Source: Physcomitrium patens (taxonomy: Eukaryota; Streptophyta; Bryopsida; Funariales; Funariaceae). From it: a stretch of 64,000 bases of DNA. Of this stretch, positions 46,441-59,275 are shown piece after piece (the stretch's first letter is position 1; each line of letters begins with the position of its first letter). Made by a program: the position numbers and the translations under genes. Location of the stretch: positions 8,848,886 to 8,912,885 of the forward strand of contig NC_037264.1 of NCBI RefSeq assembly GCF_000002425.4, read 5' to 3'. The notes beneath the pieces were generated by a model. That model was given only the letters and a program-made list of their open reading frames with translations, had not been told where the DNA came from and did not search any database.

Positions 46441-48837
46441 ATATTGTTTTTTTTTGTAATGATTTGTAACCATCAACTCTAAGTAGGTGCCAATTGCTTT
46501 GGTTTACTTTTGATTTCAAATCTTCAATTGTAAGCAGGTATGAGTTGATTGATTTACTTGAGATTTTTGCTTTTGTATTATTAAAGATAAAAATCTAATG
46601 TATATTTTTGGTTTTTATCTTTGATACCTTTTTTTAATTACAAGTATTATTGCTGGAGGTTTTCTAGTATTTCATTATTTTTTATTTCATTAATTTATGT
46701 TGATAGGCACATTTGTGGAATAAGGTTAAATTAATAGTTAGAAAAATCCTTTTATTTATTGGCTTATTGGCTTTGTAGCGATATGGAGGTGATTACTAAT
46801 AAATTGCAAAGATTGATAGTGGTTGCATGTGCAAATTGCCCTTAATCTTTTAGATAATTTCATATAATAAAGAAGTCTTTTTTATGGTACATATCAAGAG
46901 TCAATATTATTTATTTTATTTACTAAATTACTTAGATAGTTTTGACATCCAAAACTTTGAGCCATTGGTACAAATTGACAAGGCTTTTTAACATGTTTTA
47001 GTATTAGATATTATTAAGTAGCTTTTCATCTTACTTATAGATACATTTTATAAAATAAAAGATAATCTTTGCACCATGGTAAGAAATTGATTCTCAAGAC
47101 AAGCTGAGGATATTTTCTTATCAAATTAAAACATCAGATTTTAAATAAGGATGAAGAAAAAATACCAAAGGTCTCTTAATTTTAATAAGTAATATGCCTT
47201 TGAAATATTATTATAACATTTAGAGCATGATATACTCCAAACCTATAAAAGATGGAGTGAAGAAAATTGACTTAAATTATAAGAGATAGAATATTATTAA
47301 GAGGCAAGAATAAAATTCATCTTAATTCTTAAAGAATGTACTATTGTTAATTTAATTCCTACAATAAAGAAGAAAGGTGTACTAAAAAAAATAAAATTGA
47401 AACAACTTTCAAAGACATAAAAAGAAAAATAATAGTAATAGCTTCAAATAATATCCCACATATCTTATTACAAATAGATAAAGTTATAAAAATCACTTTA
47501 TTTTTAAGGGAAGAGCGACCATTATTTCAGCCATTTCAAATGTTTATTAAATATTTGAAGAACAAGTATGGAGGTTTTAGACATGATCAAATGAAATGCA
47601 TTTAAGACCTTTAATATAATAAAGAAGGCACTTCACATACTATGTATAATTTTTTAGCTTGATTTGTAGTCAAATCAGGAGATATATTTGCTAAGAATCA
47701 ACTTATTAAGATTTTAAAAATTTTTTTTATCTTTTTTTTTAAAATTTTTATTTTAAATCTATGATTGATAAGAAACTTCTGGATTTAACAACACCAAGAA
47801 TTATCTTCAATTATGATATTAAGATAATACTGACACAAGTATTTACTAAAATTGAAAAATGTGATAAGGTCCTTTATTAGCATGATATTACTAAAATGGT
47901 TGTTTAAATAAAAGATATATCTAGAGTTATGAAGGTTACAATTACCACATATAGTTTGGAAAAAATTAAACTTAAAAAGAAAATGCATTGTTGGAGGTCT
48001 AATAAATTTAGCCACACTATAAATAATTCTAATTATTTAAAAAATATATCTAATACATAAAAAAACCTAAGAAAAAAAAAAACTAAAGTATGAAATAATG
48101 CTAAAAAAATAATTAAAGTATATTCATTATAGCAAGCTTAATTATAGTGAAAATAATTGCTTCATTTTATATCCAAACAAGTAGTCTACTTTAGATAAAA
48201 AAAAGAACCTTGGAAGCTAAAATTACCAAATTAGAAGAAAAATTCAATTATATGGTTTTTTTATTAGGCAAAGTATTTAGATCTTATATGAATTTTAAGA
48301 CTAAAATAAGCTCTTTGATTTAAGATAGCTACATATTTGGTATATTAGGATAAATAATAGTTGTAATTGCTAGGCATGGCTAAGTAACAATAAAAAACCT
48401 TGGATGGCAATCAAAGCAATATTAAAGATCTTAATATTTATTTTTGATTATCATTATCATTATCATTTGGCCTTGCAAATATTAGTTTTATAGCAAAGCC
48501 TTCTATTTCAACTTTAATATAAGATAGAAACATTGATATTAAAGACACTATATATATTTTGGCTTATAAAGTATTAAATATGCATATTTTTTTTAGTATT
48601 AATATTCTAGCTCAAGTATTCAAATCAGCTAATTAATAAAATATTGGAAGGCAAGGTGATTCAAGCAATCACAAAGCCTTAAAAAAAAAGATTTTACTAA
48701 GTTGTAAACAAAGCTCGCAATTTAAGTCCTTGCCATATTGATGAAGTTCATTTAAAGGAAATAAATATAAATCCTTTATTTGAAATGCTATTCATTACAT
48801 AGATAGAATATGTATTAAATATTGTTATTAGACTTGT
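46441..48837 (+). pseudogene. Decayed retroelement, gag-like
   Basis: From about 46850 the plus strand gives broken peptide resembling a Ty3/gypsy gag (for example NFEPLVQIDKAF, RNWFSRQAEDIFL, KRWSEEN). There are many stops and the match is weak. The decayed plus-strand element starts at 48838. The older element appears to resume at 56608 with a protease-like stretch, so the later element is inserted in it. The 76-codon minus ORF at 47785-48015 is not a gene. Confidence 0.4.
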
Positions 48838-49356
48838 TGTCATAGATATATATATTTATTCTAATAATTACCTATATGATTAAGTAAAAGTAAATTTATT
48901 TCATAATATTTTCTAAAAAAGCTTTTTAGAAGCTCCATAGATGCTGCTTTGATTTTATATGTATTTATAGTTGATTGATAGGTTAGATACTTAATCAATA
49001 AGTTAACCACGTATAAATAACTTATAGGATAAGCTTATTATGTCATGCTTATATAAAAAACTTGTCTCGTAAGTTAAGATACATGTCTTGTAAATTCAAT
49101 ATGTTTTAGAGGTCCTATAAGACATTGTCACATAGCTCCTAGTTAAGAGTATATATAAAAGTAAGAGTGAAGCCTTTTTCACTCTTATCAATTTCTTTCT
49201 AGTCTTTAGTTTTATTTTTAGACTCTTTAGTCTTCTTATCTTTAGTAAATCTTATTCCAATTTAATATTATATCATCTTTGAATGAATTTTTAGTCTTTT
49301 TGAATGACATAAGAGTATATTTATGTTTTAATTCTTTAAGATTTATGTCCTTGACA
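48838..49356 (+). repeat. 5' LTR of the decayed plus-strand element (B)
   Basis: Begins TGTCATAGATAT and ends TCCTTGACA, 519 bases. It follows the young element's LTR in order (TTGACTTTATAAGACA-type, AAGAGTGAAGCC hairpin, CTTTGAATGA blocks) with many C-to-T and G-to-A differences. TATA region and hairpin lie at about 49150-49192. Confidence 0.85.
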
Positions 49357-49573
49357 ATTTAACAAGAGTGCTAACTTATTATTTTTATCTTTTATTAGAA
49401 ATAAGTGGATTATTCTACTTCTATTGTTGTCTTTTGAAGGTTGCGGATTATTCATCTTTAAACAAACTATTTTTTTATTCTAACATTGATTTTTTTCCTT
49501 AAAAAGAGTGGATTATCTTTTTTTGTAGAAATTTTTATTTGATATCAGAGATTGTGGATTACCTTCTTTTAAT
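49357..49573 (+). other. Leader of element B with repeated GTGGATTAYC motifs
   Basis: GTGGATTATT (about 49404), GCGGATTATT (about 49443), GTGGATTATC (about 49509) and GTGGATTACC (about 49554) recur at 39-66 base spacing, as in the leaders of the other copies. TGATATCAGAG at about 49540 resembles an initiator-Met tRNA primer-site core, but it is about 180 bases from the LTR. Confidence 0.6.
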
Positions 49574-50640
49574 TTGACTTGTGGATTTATTAAGTGGTTC
49601 AGAATGGAAGAAAAAATCATGAATACTATATTTGATAGAATTAAAAATAGATTTTTAACTATTATAAATCTTCACAAACTTATTAACACTCTTAGAATAA
49701 AAATTTTATGCATTACTAGTGACAACTATGGAAACATTAATCTTATGCATATAGAAGTAGTTCAAAATCTACGACAAGAAGTTGTACGATTGAAAGAAGC
49801 AAGTAGATTGACATTAAAACCAAATCCAAGAAGTTTTACTTCTACAAGTATGATGGAAATGTAGATTAGTATGCTAGATAAGTTTGATAGAATGAGATCA
49901 AAATTTTGAAGATTTTTGCAACAAGTCAAATTCTATTTAAGGTTGCATCTTTTCAAATACCTTGATGGATTTACTCAAGTTGGATTCATAAACACACTTC
50001 TATTTGGAAGTAATTTCTCTTAATTTATACTATTAATAAAAAAAGATTTATAATTCTTCTATTATTTTAATTCATTTCTATAAATATTTATAGCTATATT
50101 TAAAAAAAGTAATAAAAAAATAGCAAAGATTAAGCTCTTATCTTTACAACAAAGATTAATATCAGCTACCATATATGTTATTGAATTCCAAAACCTTGCT
50201 TGTGATGTAAATTAAAAAGACAAAGCCCTTATTAATCAATTTTAATATAATTGAAGGATAACATCAAAGATTTGTTATTGACAATATCAAAAGCAAAAAT
50301 TTGAATCAATTTATTGCTTAAGCCATTGCATGAAATAATTGATTATTTGAAAGATGTCAAGAATAAAGACTTGATTGAAGAAAAATAAGCCAAGTAATGA
50401 CAATAGCTTTTAAGTTTTCAAAAACTTATTTATCAAGGCCAAAAGCAATGAAAATTGATATGGTATATTTTAAACCTTCATTGAGTAAAAAATCATCAAG
50501 AAGGTTTATGCTTATATTGTAGAGAAACTAAGTATATTAGTCAATATTTTCCAAAGAAGTAATGAAATCACAAAATGAAGAGCACAATTGCTAAAAAAGA
50601 CAATGTATTAGAAAATAAATTTCTCCAACTACAATAGGGA
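49574..50640 (+). pseudogene. gag: gag of element B
   Basis: An open N-terminal patch (49574-49864, starting MTCGFIKWF) is followed by RMRSKF and LLFGSNFS, matching the FDGTRSKF and LLSGSALSWF patches of the young gag, and a damaged zinc-knuckle region near 50510. The reading ends at CTACAATAGGGA (50628-50639), the same gag stop/junction as in the young copy. Several stops; not functional. Confidence 0.75.
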
Positions 50641-53600
50641 TTGTGTAGTTGGAATCATATGCAATATCTAATAAAGGTTCTATTTTCTCAATAGATCTGT
50701 TATCTTATTTTAATATAGATATATATATTTAAGATCTAAAAATCACAAAAATTTACATTATTAGATTCAAGAGCCTCAACCTGTTTTATAAACAAAGACT
50801 TTGTGAAGAAATAAGAAATATTTTTAATCAAAAAAACTAAACTTGTACATATATAAGTCATAGATAGTCACTTGTTGTTATTTAAAGACATTATTTATGA
50901 GACTGTTCTTTCAAATGTAGCAATTAAAGATCATAATAGTATAATAATATTTCATGTGATAAGATCTCTATTTAATTTAATTATTTTAGGATTATCTTAA
51001 TTAAAAAAATAATCCTCAAATAGATTAGATTTTTTATAATTTTATGTTTTTTTTTGTAATTTAATCTAAAATTTTGATAGTGAAATAGAAATAAATAAGC
51101 TAAGTACATCCAAATTCTTATTAATTGATGTAAGAGCTTTCATGCATGCTGCAAAAGAAAAGCCATATTTTACTATATATGCCACACTCATTACTAATGA
51201 AAACATGTCTAGTGATATTTATTATCTATATTAAGATTTTTTAGATATTTTTGAAAAAAAAAAATACAGATATTTTTCCAAAGCATTGGTCCTATGACTG
51301 TATAATTAATTTATAAAAAAGAGCTCAACTACTATTTGGATTAATCTAGAGCTTATTGTAAAATGAATTAGCTGTACTAAAAGAATAAATAGCTAAAAAC
51401 TTCATATGCTATTTGATATGTTGAGTAAAAGCTCCTATCTTATTTGTGAAAAAAAAAGATGGATCTTTGCAAATATACATATACTATCAAGGACTTAATA
51501 AGATAACTATTATGAATGATGTCTTTTATAAATTTTTCAATGATTTTATTGTCTATTATTTTAAAAAATATTCTAATCTACTCTAAGAATATAAAAAAAT
51601 ATTAATTTCATATTTTTCATGTGTTACAAAAATTTAAAGATATAAGATTATATGCAAAGATGGAAAAGTGTATATTCTACACTACTCAAGTTGATTTTTT
51701 AAGATACATCATTTCCAACAAAGGATTAATAATGGATCCTAAGAAGGTCCAAATTATCATGGATTGAAAGGTATCAAAAATAGTCAAAGATATTTAATAT
51801 TTTTTTAAAATTTACCAATTATTATTAAATCTTTATGAAAAACTTTTTTCAAATTGTGGCTCTCCTTATATGTCTGACATATAAAGACAAACTTAAGTAG
51901 AGCAAAGAAGTACAAACATCTTTTAAAGCCTTAAAGACATCATTTATTTTTACACCAATTTTGTATTGCATTGATTTTTTTTAAGGTGTTGTTTATGGAG
52001 ATAGATGCATCGGACTTTGCTATAGGTGATGTTTTATCACAAATGAGAATAGATGATAAGCTCTACCTAGTTATTTTTTATTCTAAGAAATTTTTGGCAA
52101 TTAAAATTAACTATAAGATCTACAAAAAAGAGTTTTTTATAATTATAGATTCATTATAAGAATGGCATCATTATGTAAAAGGCACTTCTAGTCCAATTAT
52201 TATGTATACAAATCAAAAGAATCTCAAATATTTTATGTTGATATGTGTTTTGAATTGTAGCCAAGCTTATTAGAGTATATATTTATCAAGATTTAATTTC
52301 AAGATTACTTATAGATCCAATAAAATAACAAGGCTTATTAAATGCCCATTTTGACGTTCTTATTTTGTACCAAAAGAAGGAGATACAACTTTTCATTAAC
52401 AAAAAATAATTTTTTTAAAGCCAAAGCATTTTCATCTTCGAGCAATGAAATCAACATTGACTATTGATTCAACCTTTGTTAAATAAATTCAATCAAATAT
52501 ATCCTATGATCATTTTATTTAAGGTATTAAGAATCATTTTTTTAAGCCTCATGATACTTCCAAATTTGAATTTAAAATAATTTATTTTATTTAGAAGGAA
52601 AATTATATATCCCAAAAGACAAAACATAATTATGTATTCTTTAAGCTTGTCATGGCTTTCTAGCAATTAGATGTTTTGGATACAATAAGATTTTAGAGCT
52701 AATATTAAGAGATTTTTAGTGGCCTCAAATGTAAAAGGTAATTAAAGGCTTTGTATAATCATGTGATATTTTTTTAAGAACAAAAATTCCTCATCATCAA
52801 CTTTATAGACTTCTTCAACAATTACATATTCTAGATCAACCATGGTCTTCTATTTTTATGGATTTTATTATAGATTTTTCAATCTCAAGTTTGTATAATT
52901 TTATATTTATAATAGTAGATTTTTTTATATCAAAATGATATATTTTATACCATGTACAAAATCTATTACAAGTAAACAAACATCTAATTTTTTCCTTGAT
53001 AACATCTATTGCTATCATGGATTACTCAAGAATATTATATTAGATGAGGGAACTCAATTTTCATCAATATTTTTGAAAATCCTTTTTAAAATTCTAAAGA
53101 TAGATATAAAGCTCTCTTTGGCTTTTCATCCTCAAATTGATAGGCAAATATAACAAATGAATTAAATTTAAGAGTAATATTTGAGGAATACTATTAATTA
53201 TCATCAAGATGATTGAACAACTCTTTTGCCATTGGCAGAGTTTAGGTACAATACTTTAGTATACTTTTCTATTAAACAAACATCTTTTTTTTCCAATTAT
53301 GGTTATTATCTATGGTTTGATATTGTTATTTTTCAAAAATTGATAATCTTACAATAGAAGTTTAGCAAATTGTTTGTTAGAGTTACATACAACAATAAAG
53401 GCATAATTAAAGGAAGCTCAAAAATAAAAAAAGATCAATGTAGATGCCTATTACAAGGAATAGTCATAATTCAATATAAGTAATAAGATATGGCTACTTT
53501 GTCACAATATTAAGACTAGTTGTCTTTGTGGCAAGTTGGACTATTATAGGCTTGTACCTTTTTCTATTAGTGAACAAGTCAATTTTGTTACTTATTGATT

Positions 53601-53890
53601 GTATTTACCACAATCTATGAAGATCCATCCCATATTTCATGTGTCTCTTTTTGAGCCATATAAGACAATGAATATCTCAAAAAAAAGACAAATGCCACTT
53701 CTTCTTATTGAAATAGATAATAATCAAGAATTTGAGATGGAAGAAGTTTTAAATTGAAGGCAATGCCAAAATAGGTTAAAATATCTTATTTATTGATATG
53801 GATATGATATTAGTAAATATATATGGAAGGAAGCAAAGAATCTTACAAATGCAATAAAGAAGATTGAGTTCTTTTATCAATGATATCCAT
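50641..53890 (+). pseudogene. pol: pol and chromodomain of element B, decayed, with RT deletion
   Basis: The protease remnant is near 50755 (LDSRAST). RT stops after KITIMN (about 51510) and resumes at NDFIVYYF (about 51540). Some 70 codons of the RT palm, residues about 297-368 of the young pol, are missing. RNase H is at 51971-52159 (MEIDASDFAIGDVLSQM) and integrase at 52935-53153 (PCTKSITS, AFHPQIDRQ). The chromodomain remnant is at about 53720-53890, in line with pol and without the one-base loss seen in the young copy. Many stops. Confidence 0.8.
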
Positions 53891-53998
53891 CAAAATCAAG
53901 ATGATGAATAGAAAATCTTTACTATAAAAGAAATAAGATTTAGAAAAGATAGCATTCTACCTTCTACTCTTATTTGTAATTTTTATGTATTTATTATA

Positions 53999-54410
53999 CT
54001 ATAGAGATAGAGAACCAATAACTTACATATTTAGTTCAAGAGCTATTATTTTCTTACTTAACAAATGAAACATTGTAATTGTCACAACCTTCAAGAGAAT
54101 ATAATCAAGATGAAGATTTTCAAGAACAACATGTATTTCCTCAAATAGGTGGTGAGATATAATGTATTTGATATGACGACCTTAGAAGAGACTCCCAATG
54201 TTTGGTGATTTTATTAGAGGTAGGAATGACTCTTGATGGTGTTTTAAATATTTTATTTGAAAAAAGTTATATAGGTGTCAACAACAATGAAATAACAAGG
54301 TGGTCTTCTCATCCTAATATAAGATACTATTAATGGTTGAGAAGAATTATTAATCATCTTTACAGAGAATAAAGATTAGAATATATAGCAAACATATTTG
54401 CCACATCTTG
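53999..54410 (+). pseudogene. Copy of the extra post-pol ORF in element B
   Basis: Plus-strand translation aligns with the 140-residue ORF at 6551-6129 along its length: LTNETL, DEDFQEQHVFPQ, RDSQCLVILLEVG, LNILFEKSY, EITRWSSHP, INHLYRE. It has several stop codons but I see no indel. Its position between chromodomain and polypurine tract is the same as in the young element. Confidence 0.75.
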
Positions 54411-54469
54411 AAATTCCTCAATATATGATAATTGTTTCTTATAAAACTTGTCTTTAGAAGAAGGAGTAA

Positions 54470-54777
54470 TATCACAGACATATATATTTATCCTAATAAT
54501 TATCTATAATATTAATTAAAAGTATATGAATATAAATTTATTTCATACTATTTTCTAAAGAAGTTTTTTGAAGCTTCATAGATATTACTTTGACTTTACA
54601 AGTGTTTGTAGTTGATTGATAGATTAGAAACTTTATCAATAAATTAATTACATGTTAGTAGCTTATAAAATAAGCTAATTATGTAGCATACATATAAAAA
54701 ATTTGCCTTACAAGTTAAGATATGTATCTTGTAAAATCAACACGTTTTAGAGGCCTTATAAGATATCACCACATTAT
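54470..54777 (+). repeat. 3' LTR of element B, first part
   Basis: Starts TATCACAGACAT directly after the polypurine tract. It matches the first 300 bases of the 5' LTR and is broken at ATCACCACATTA, where the inverted family C LTR starts. Confidence 0.8.
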
Positions 54778-56380
54778 TGTATTATGTGTATTCTTGCTTG
54801 AGAATGCACCAGATGCCTAATTAAGGAAGGTAAGTAGAAATACAAAAACAATCCTAATAAGTCTAATAGAATCTTAAATGACCTTAGATAAACCTTAATA
54901 ATTCAAGTCGAACTTTGATCAATCAAAAATAAATTTAAAAGAAGTTATAAAAGAAATACAAAGAAGTTCCAAATTAATTTCAAAGAAAAATCATAAGAAA
55001 TTTTAAAGAAATATAAAAATAAACCTTAAAAGAAATAATAATAATATTAATAAAATAATAGAAATAGAAACCTTTAAAGAAATAATAAATAAATCTTTTA
55101 AAATATTAAAAATAAAAACCTTAATGTAATCCTAATTGAAATTCTAATTGAATCTTAATCAAATCTTAGATCAAATCTTAATTGAATTTTAATAAAATCC
55201 TAGGTCAAATCCTAAGTCAAATCGTAATTGAAACCTGAATGAAATTTTAAATTCTAAAAAAATCCTACACTAGTTCTAAACTAAATCCTAAGAAAATCCT
55301 AGATCAAATCCAAAACCAATCCTAATCAAACCCTAGATTTTAATCAAACTCTTAACAAAGTCTATAGCAAATGGAACCTCAAAAACTAATAATCAAATCA
55401 TTGATATCAACTGAAATTTTGCATATTTTTTAATATCTCAATTAAAAACAATCACAAGAAAGATGAAACCAATTGCAATTACATATTGAGAGAAAAATAA
55501 GATAATCCAATCAAGTATTAAGTGGCTTCTTATTCCAATCTAAATACTAAACTTCTAGTGCCAATATCTCTTTCTTGAACCATTGAATTGCTTCTTAATT
55601 TCACCTAAAATATTGAAAATCAAGTCGTATATTTATATAAAAAAAATTCACTTCAATCCAATTGATAGATCATTGGCAATCATAGAAATACTCATTGATC
55701 TTCAAACTCTAAGACCTTAATCCACAAAAACCTTCACACTTTGATCTAACTATTTCATTGACCTTAAAATTTGCATACAAAGTAATAATTGGAACATCAA
55801 TAAACTTTCCAAAATTCATCCATAGTCACACCACAAAACTCAAGAAACTCTCAAATTTATAAATATATTTTTATTTCTCCAAAATCTTAAGTAATTAAAA
55901 ATATCACTAACTTCAAAATCCGTCAAAAATTCAATAGTGACTTAATTGATCTAAAACCAATGCTCAAAAATCTTTCTTCTAGTTTGTTATCAAATTCCAC
56001 TCTTTTATATACCAAGGAACCTTAGATTCATTGTAGATTTGTAGTTTTATACCTTAAGATCTAATTTTAACCTATATTAATAACTATTCTCTTTAGATAT
56101 CAAGTTTTAGCTTTTTGAGGTAAATTTTGCTAAAATCTACATTTAATTCTTTTTTATATATGCTTAGATCATTTTTTATTTCATTTACTTTGATTTGGTT
56201 CATTTATGCCTCTACAAAGTAAATAAAAGTTCCTTCTATAAAAAAGCAACATTAAAACTAAATCTTTTATTACCTTTCTATCATTTATTTTTATTTTTTT
56301 ATTACATCTTTTTGTTAGACTCTTCTATAATAACATCCATATTTTTATTTTTCATTATATAGTTGTGTTACCACATAACA
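54778..56380 (-). repeat. Inverted family C LTR inserted in the 3' LTR of element B
   Basis: 1603 bases. The reverse complement starts TGTTATGTGGTAACAC and ends ATAATACA, and matches 4282-5530 plus 11911-12176 in order. The flanks read ACATTA before and ACATAA after, an imperfect duplication consistent with insertion into the LTR of B. No coding capacity, so it is probably a solo LTR. Confidence 0.75.
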
Positions 56381-56607
56381 ACATAACTCCTAGTTAAGAG
56401 TATATATATAAACAAGAGTAAAGTCTTCTTTATTCTTATAAATTCCTTTCTAGTCTTTAGTCTTGTTTCAAGACTTTTTAATCTTTTTGTCTTTAGCAAT
56501 AACTATTAAAATTTAATACTATATCATCTATGAGTGATTTTCTAGTCTTTTTGAATGACACAAGAATATATTGACATTTTAGTTCTTTAAGGTTCATGTC
56601 TTTGATA
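56381..56607 (+). repeat. 3' LTR of element B, second part
   Basis: Continues the LTR from ACATAACTCCTAG through the hairpin region (AGAGTAAAGTCTTCTTTATTCTT, shown in shortened form as an imperfect inverted repeat) to TCTTTGATA, corresponding to TCCTTGACA of the 5' LTR. Confidence 0.8.
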
Positions 56608-57279
56608 CTGGCTCAAAAATATTAAAACTTGCACCCAAGAATTGTGTAGTTGATTAATATTATTTTGCTTATTGTTAGCCATATTGATAGCAATATAACT
56701 TGTGTTATATCTTTACAAGTTATGATGGATTTTGGTGCCTAATTAATTATTATTAATAAGTGACTTGTCTAAGAATGAAGTCTTAATGCTACTAATCTAA
56801 AGTCTTGTCTTTTTACCGTTGTTACTTTTATAGGAGATACAAAATAATCTATTGGGTATATAAATCATCTATTATAAAATAATTTTTTATACTAAACTTT
56901 GAACCACTTTATTTACACTTGTTTCTAAAGTGTATAGTAATTAGTGTTACCAACTATGATATTTTAATTAGTCAATATGTACTTCATGCTTTTGGTTTTG
57001 ATTTAGATAAGTGGACCAAAGCAAAATAAATTAGATTGGAGTAGTCTATTTGTAATAGAAAGAAGGAATTTATTCCTATTACATTTGTAGCAATTATTAT
57101 GATTATGTTGACAAAAATCCTATTTGATTTTAGTACATTGGCATCAAATTTGTCTAGTCAACAAGTTTTATTAATAGATACATTAGCATTTATGTCCAAT
57201 GTTATAGAATCACATAATTTATTTTCTTTAGAAATTTATATAAGACATTACAAAGATCCATCTATCTAATATAAAACAT
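56608..57279 (+). pseudogene. Retroelement protease-like remnant
   Basis: Plus-strand reading near 56710 gives VMMDFGA followed by IIINK, and later NYDILISQYVLHAFGFDLDKW. This is the pattern of a retroviral-type aspartic protease (DSGA...ILG) in a decayed state; the active-site Ser is Phe. It probably continues the gag-like element at 46441-48837, which element B split. Confidence 0.45.
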
Positions 57280-57815
57280 ATTATATAATATAAAGAAGTA
57301 AATATATAATTATGTGGATATATTATTACGCTTACAAAGTAAACAAATTAAATAATATATTATAAATAATCTTTTTTGAAGCTTTATAAATAAAAAATTT
57401 AACTTTATAAATATTTATAGATAATTAATAGGTTAAAAATTAGACTAATAAGTTAGCCATACAACATATATTTGAGAAATTTGTCGTGCAAGTTTTTTAA
57501 GTATATTATGTAAATTAAGCATGTCTTAGATGACTTATAAAACATTATCATTTAGGTCTTTAGATAGATAGATAGGTCTTTATATATATATATATATATA
57601 AGAGTAAGGCCCTCTTTACTCTTATCAACACATTTTTTGTATTTTTGGCTTAGTTTAAAAATATCTAGTGTCTTTGTATTTAGCAATAGTCATTCTAGTC
57701 TCTATCTTATATCTAACTTTGATTGATTTATTTATTTTTTTGAGTCTCATAAGAATGTATTGCTTTTTTAGATTTTTGTTATGATTCATGTTATGATTCA
57801 TGTCATTTATACAAT
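57280..57815 (+). repeat. Degenerate LTR of the element A/B family (solo)
   Basis: The succession of GAAGCTTTATAAAT, AACTTTATAAATATTTATAG, GTGCAAGTTTT, AAGAGTAAGGCCCTCTTTAC and GAATGTATTG blocks matches the family LTR. (TA)n has expanded at the TATA position (57578-57602). No internal region follows. Confidence 0.65.
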
Positions 57816-57879
57816 TTCATTAAAAAAATCAGCCAAATTTTAGTCAAAAATATCTTTTTAGTACTTTTATGATAATTCT

Positions 57880-57881
57880 TT

Positions 57882-57920
<39 letters not shown>

Positions 57921-57956
57921 GAAATATTAATAATTATTTTTTATTATAGTTTTTTA

Positions 57957-57996
<40 letters not shown>

Positions 57997-58032
57997 GAAA
58001 TATTAATAATTATTTTTTATTATAGTTTTTTA

Positions 58033-58070
<38 letters not shown>

Positions 58071-58106
58071 GAAATATTAATAATTATTTTTTATTATAGT
58101 TTTTTA

Positions 58107-58143
<37 letters not shown>
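57880..58143. repeat. Tandem repeat, three units of 74-76 bp, with (TA)n
   Basis: ACATAGAAATATTAATAATT followed by ATTTTTTATTATAG and a (TA)n run recurs at 57916, 57992 and 58066, so the period is 76 then 74. The unit core is identical in all three copies; only the TA run length differs. A fourth TA run ends the array at 58143 and another is at 58249-58272. Confidence 0.9.
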
Positions 58144-58146
<3 letters not shown>

Positions 58147-58900
58147 AAATAGTGGCTTGTTATAGTGATAGTAGTAAAAACTATGGTGGCATGAGCAACA
58201 ACCTATTCTAATTGCCTTTACCATATCTAAAAGTAACAATAAAATTTAAAAATATATATATATATATATATAAAACTATTATAGATATAAATATAAATAC
58301 TATGTAATTTACTTGAAACACTTGTGTCTTCTATGTCTTGTCATATAATTTCAAATCCTTTGGTTATTTACAACTTCTAAATGTCCATTAAACCACATTA
58401 TTCTATCCTTATTAATAATGGCTAAGTTTCTTTGATTTTGTAAAATATATATCTAACTTGCATTGTGACATTTTTAGTTTCTTTGTTTGTCATCCATGCA
58501 TATTGGTTAGATGCCTCAAAATTTATAAGCTTTTTATTGATAGACAACAAATTGGTGATAATGCCTAAAATATTTTAAAGAGAAGTACAAAATGAAAATT
58601 TTGAGATTTAATACTACACACAAAATAATTTCTAAGCAATTGAAGAGAGTTAAATAATTAGAATTTATTAAAATATTTTGGTACAAGGGACCATTTGGAA
58701 TTTCTATTCATCCGGTACCAAGTACAAACTAGATACTAATTTTCCTACAGCCAAGTTTCTTGCCATGTATACACAAACTCTCATCCTAAAATCTAAAATA
58801 ATAGATGTTGCTTATTACTTAATGGCATCCTTCTCTTGATTTTTTTAGTGCACAAAATCAACATCATCTTAGTCATCATTTTCATCTTCATATCTTTTTG
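58144..58900. other. AT-rich spacer, nothing recognised
   Basis: No gene or family match. Confidence 0.5.
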
Positions 58901-58929
58901 TTAGGCCACTACCATCAGTGGATCTGGAC

Positions 58930-59275
58930 TGTTATAGTCCTCCAATTTATAAAGGCAAGGTCTAAAATGCATCATGTGAAGGGGTGGAGCCTCCTTTATG
59001 CAAATTTTGGGCTCTATGTTTTGGACTTTGAATTTTGTATTTTTGCATTTATTTCTTTAGTGTTTGGTTTAACTCTAAGCTCTTAGTTACAATCCAATTG
59101 ATATTTGAATTAGTTAACAGCAACTAGGGTGAAAGCTGCATCCCTTTATCTAGCTTCCTTGACTCCTAACAATTTCAGAAAAACAAAATGGGCAGTAAAA
59201 AAGGTGGAGTCCAAAACTACCTGGGTGTTCAGTAATGGTATCTGTTGCAAAACCAAATTTAATTAAGGTAATGGC
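58930..59275 (+). repeat. Dispersed repeat, copy 1 of a local pair
   Basis: Blocks AAGGCAAGGTCTAAAATGCA, TCATGTGAAGGGGTGGAG, AATTTTGGGCTCTA and CAGAAAAACAAAATGG...GGTGGAGTCC recur in the same order and orientation at 60045-60240. The unit is not recognised. The 62-codon ORF at 58898-59086 lies in it and is probably chance. Confidence 0.55.

Larger units (their letters stand above)
48838..56607 (+). mobile_element. Decayed full-length Ty3/gypsy element (B), relative of the young element
   Basis: The order is LTR 48838-49356, leader, gag 49574-50640, pol about 50640-53890 with chromodomain, extra ORF about 53999-54410, polypurine tract 54454-54469, and 3' LTR 54470-54777 plus 56381-56607. The last LTR is split by an inverted family C LTR. 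The internal region has stops throughout and a deletion in RT. Changes against the young element are overwhelmingly of the C-to-T/G-to-A kind. The flanks (CTTGT before, CTGGC after) show no clear target duplication. Confidence 0.85.
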
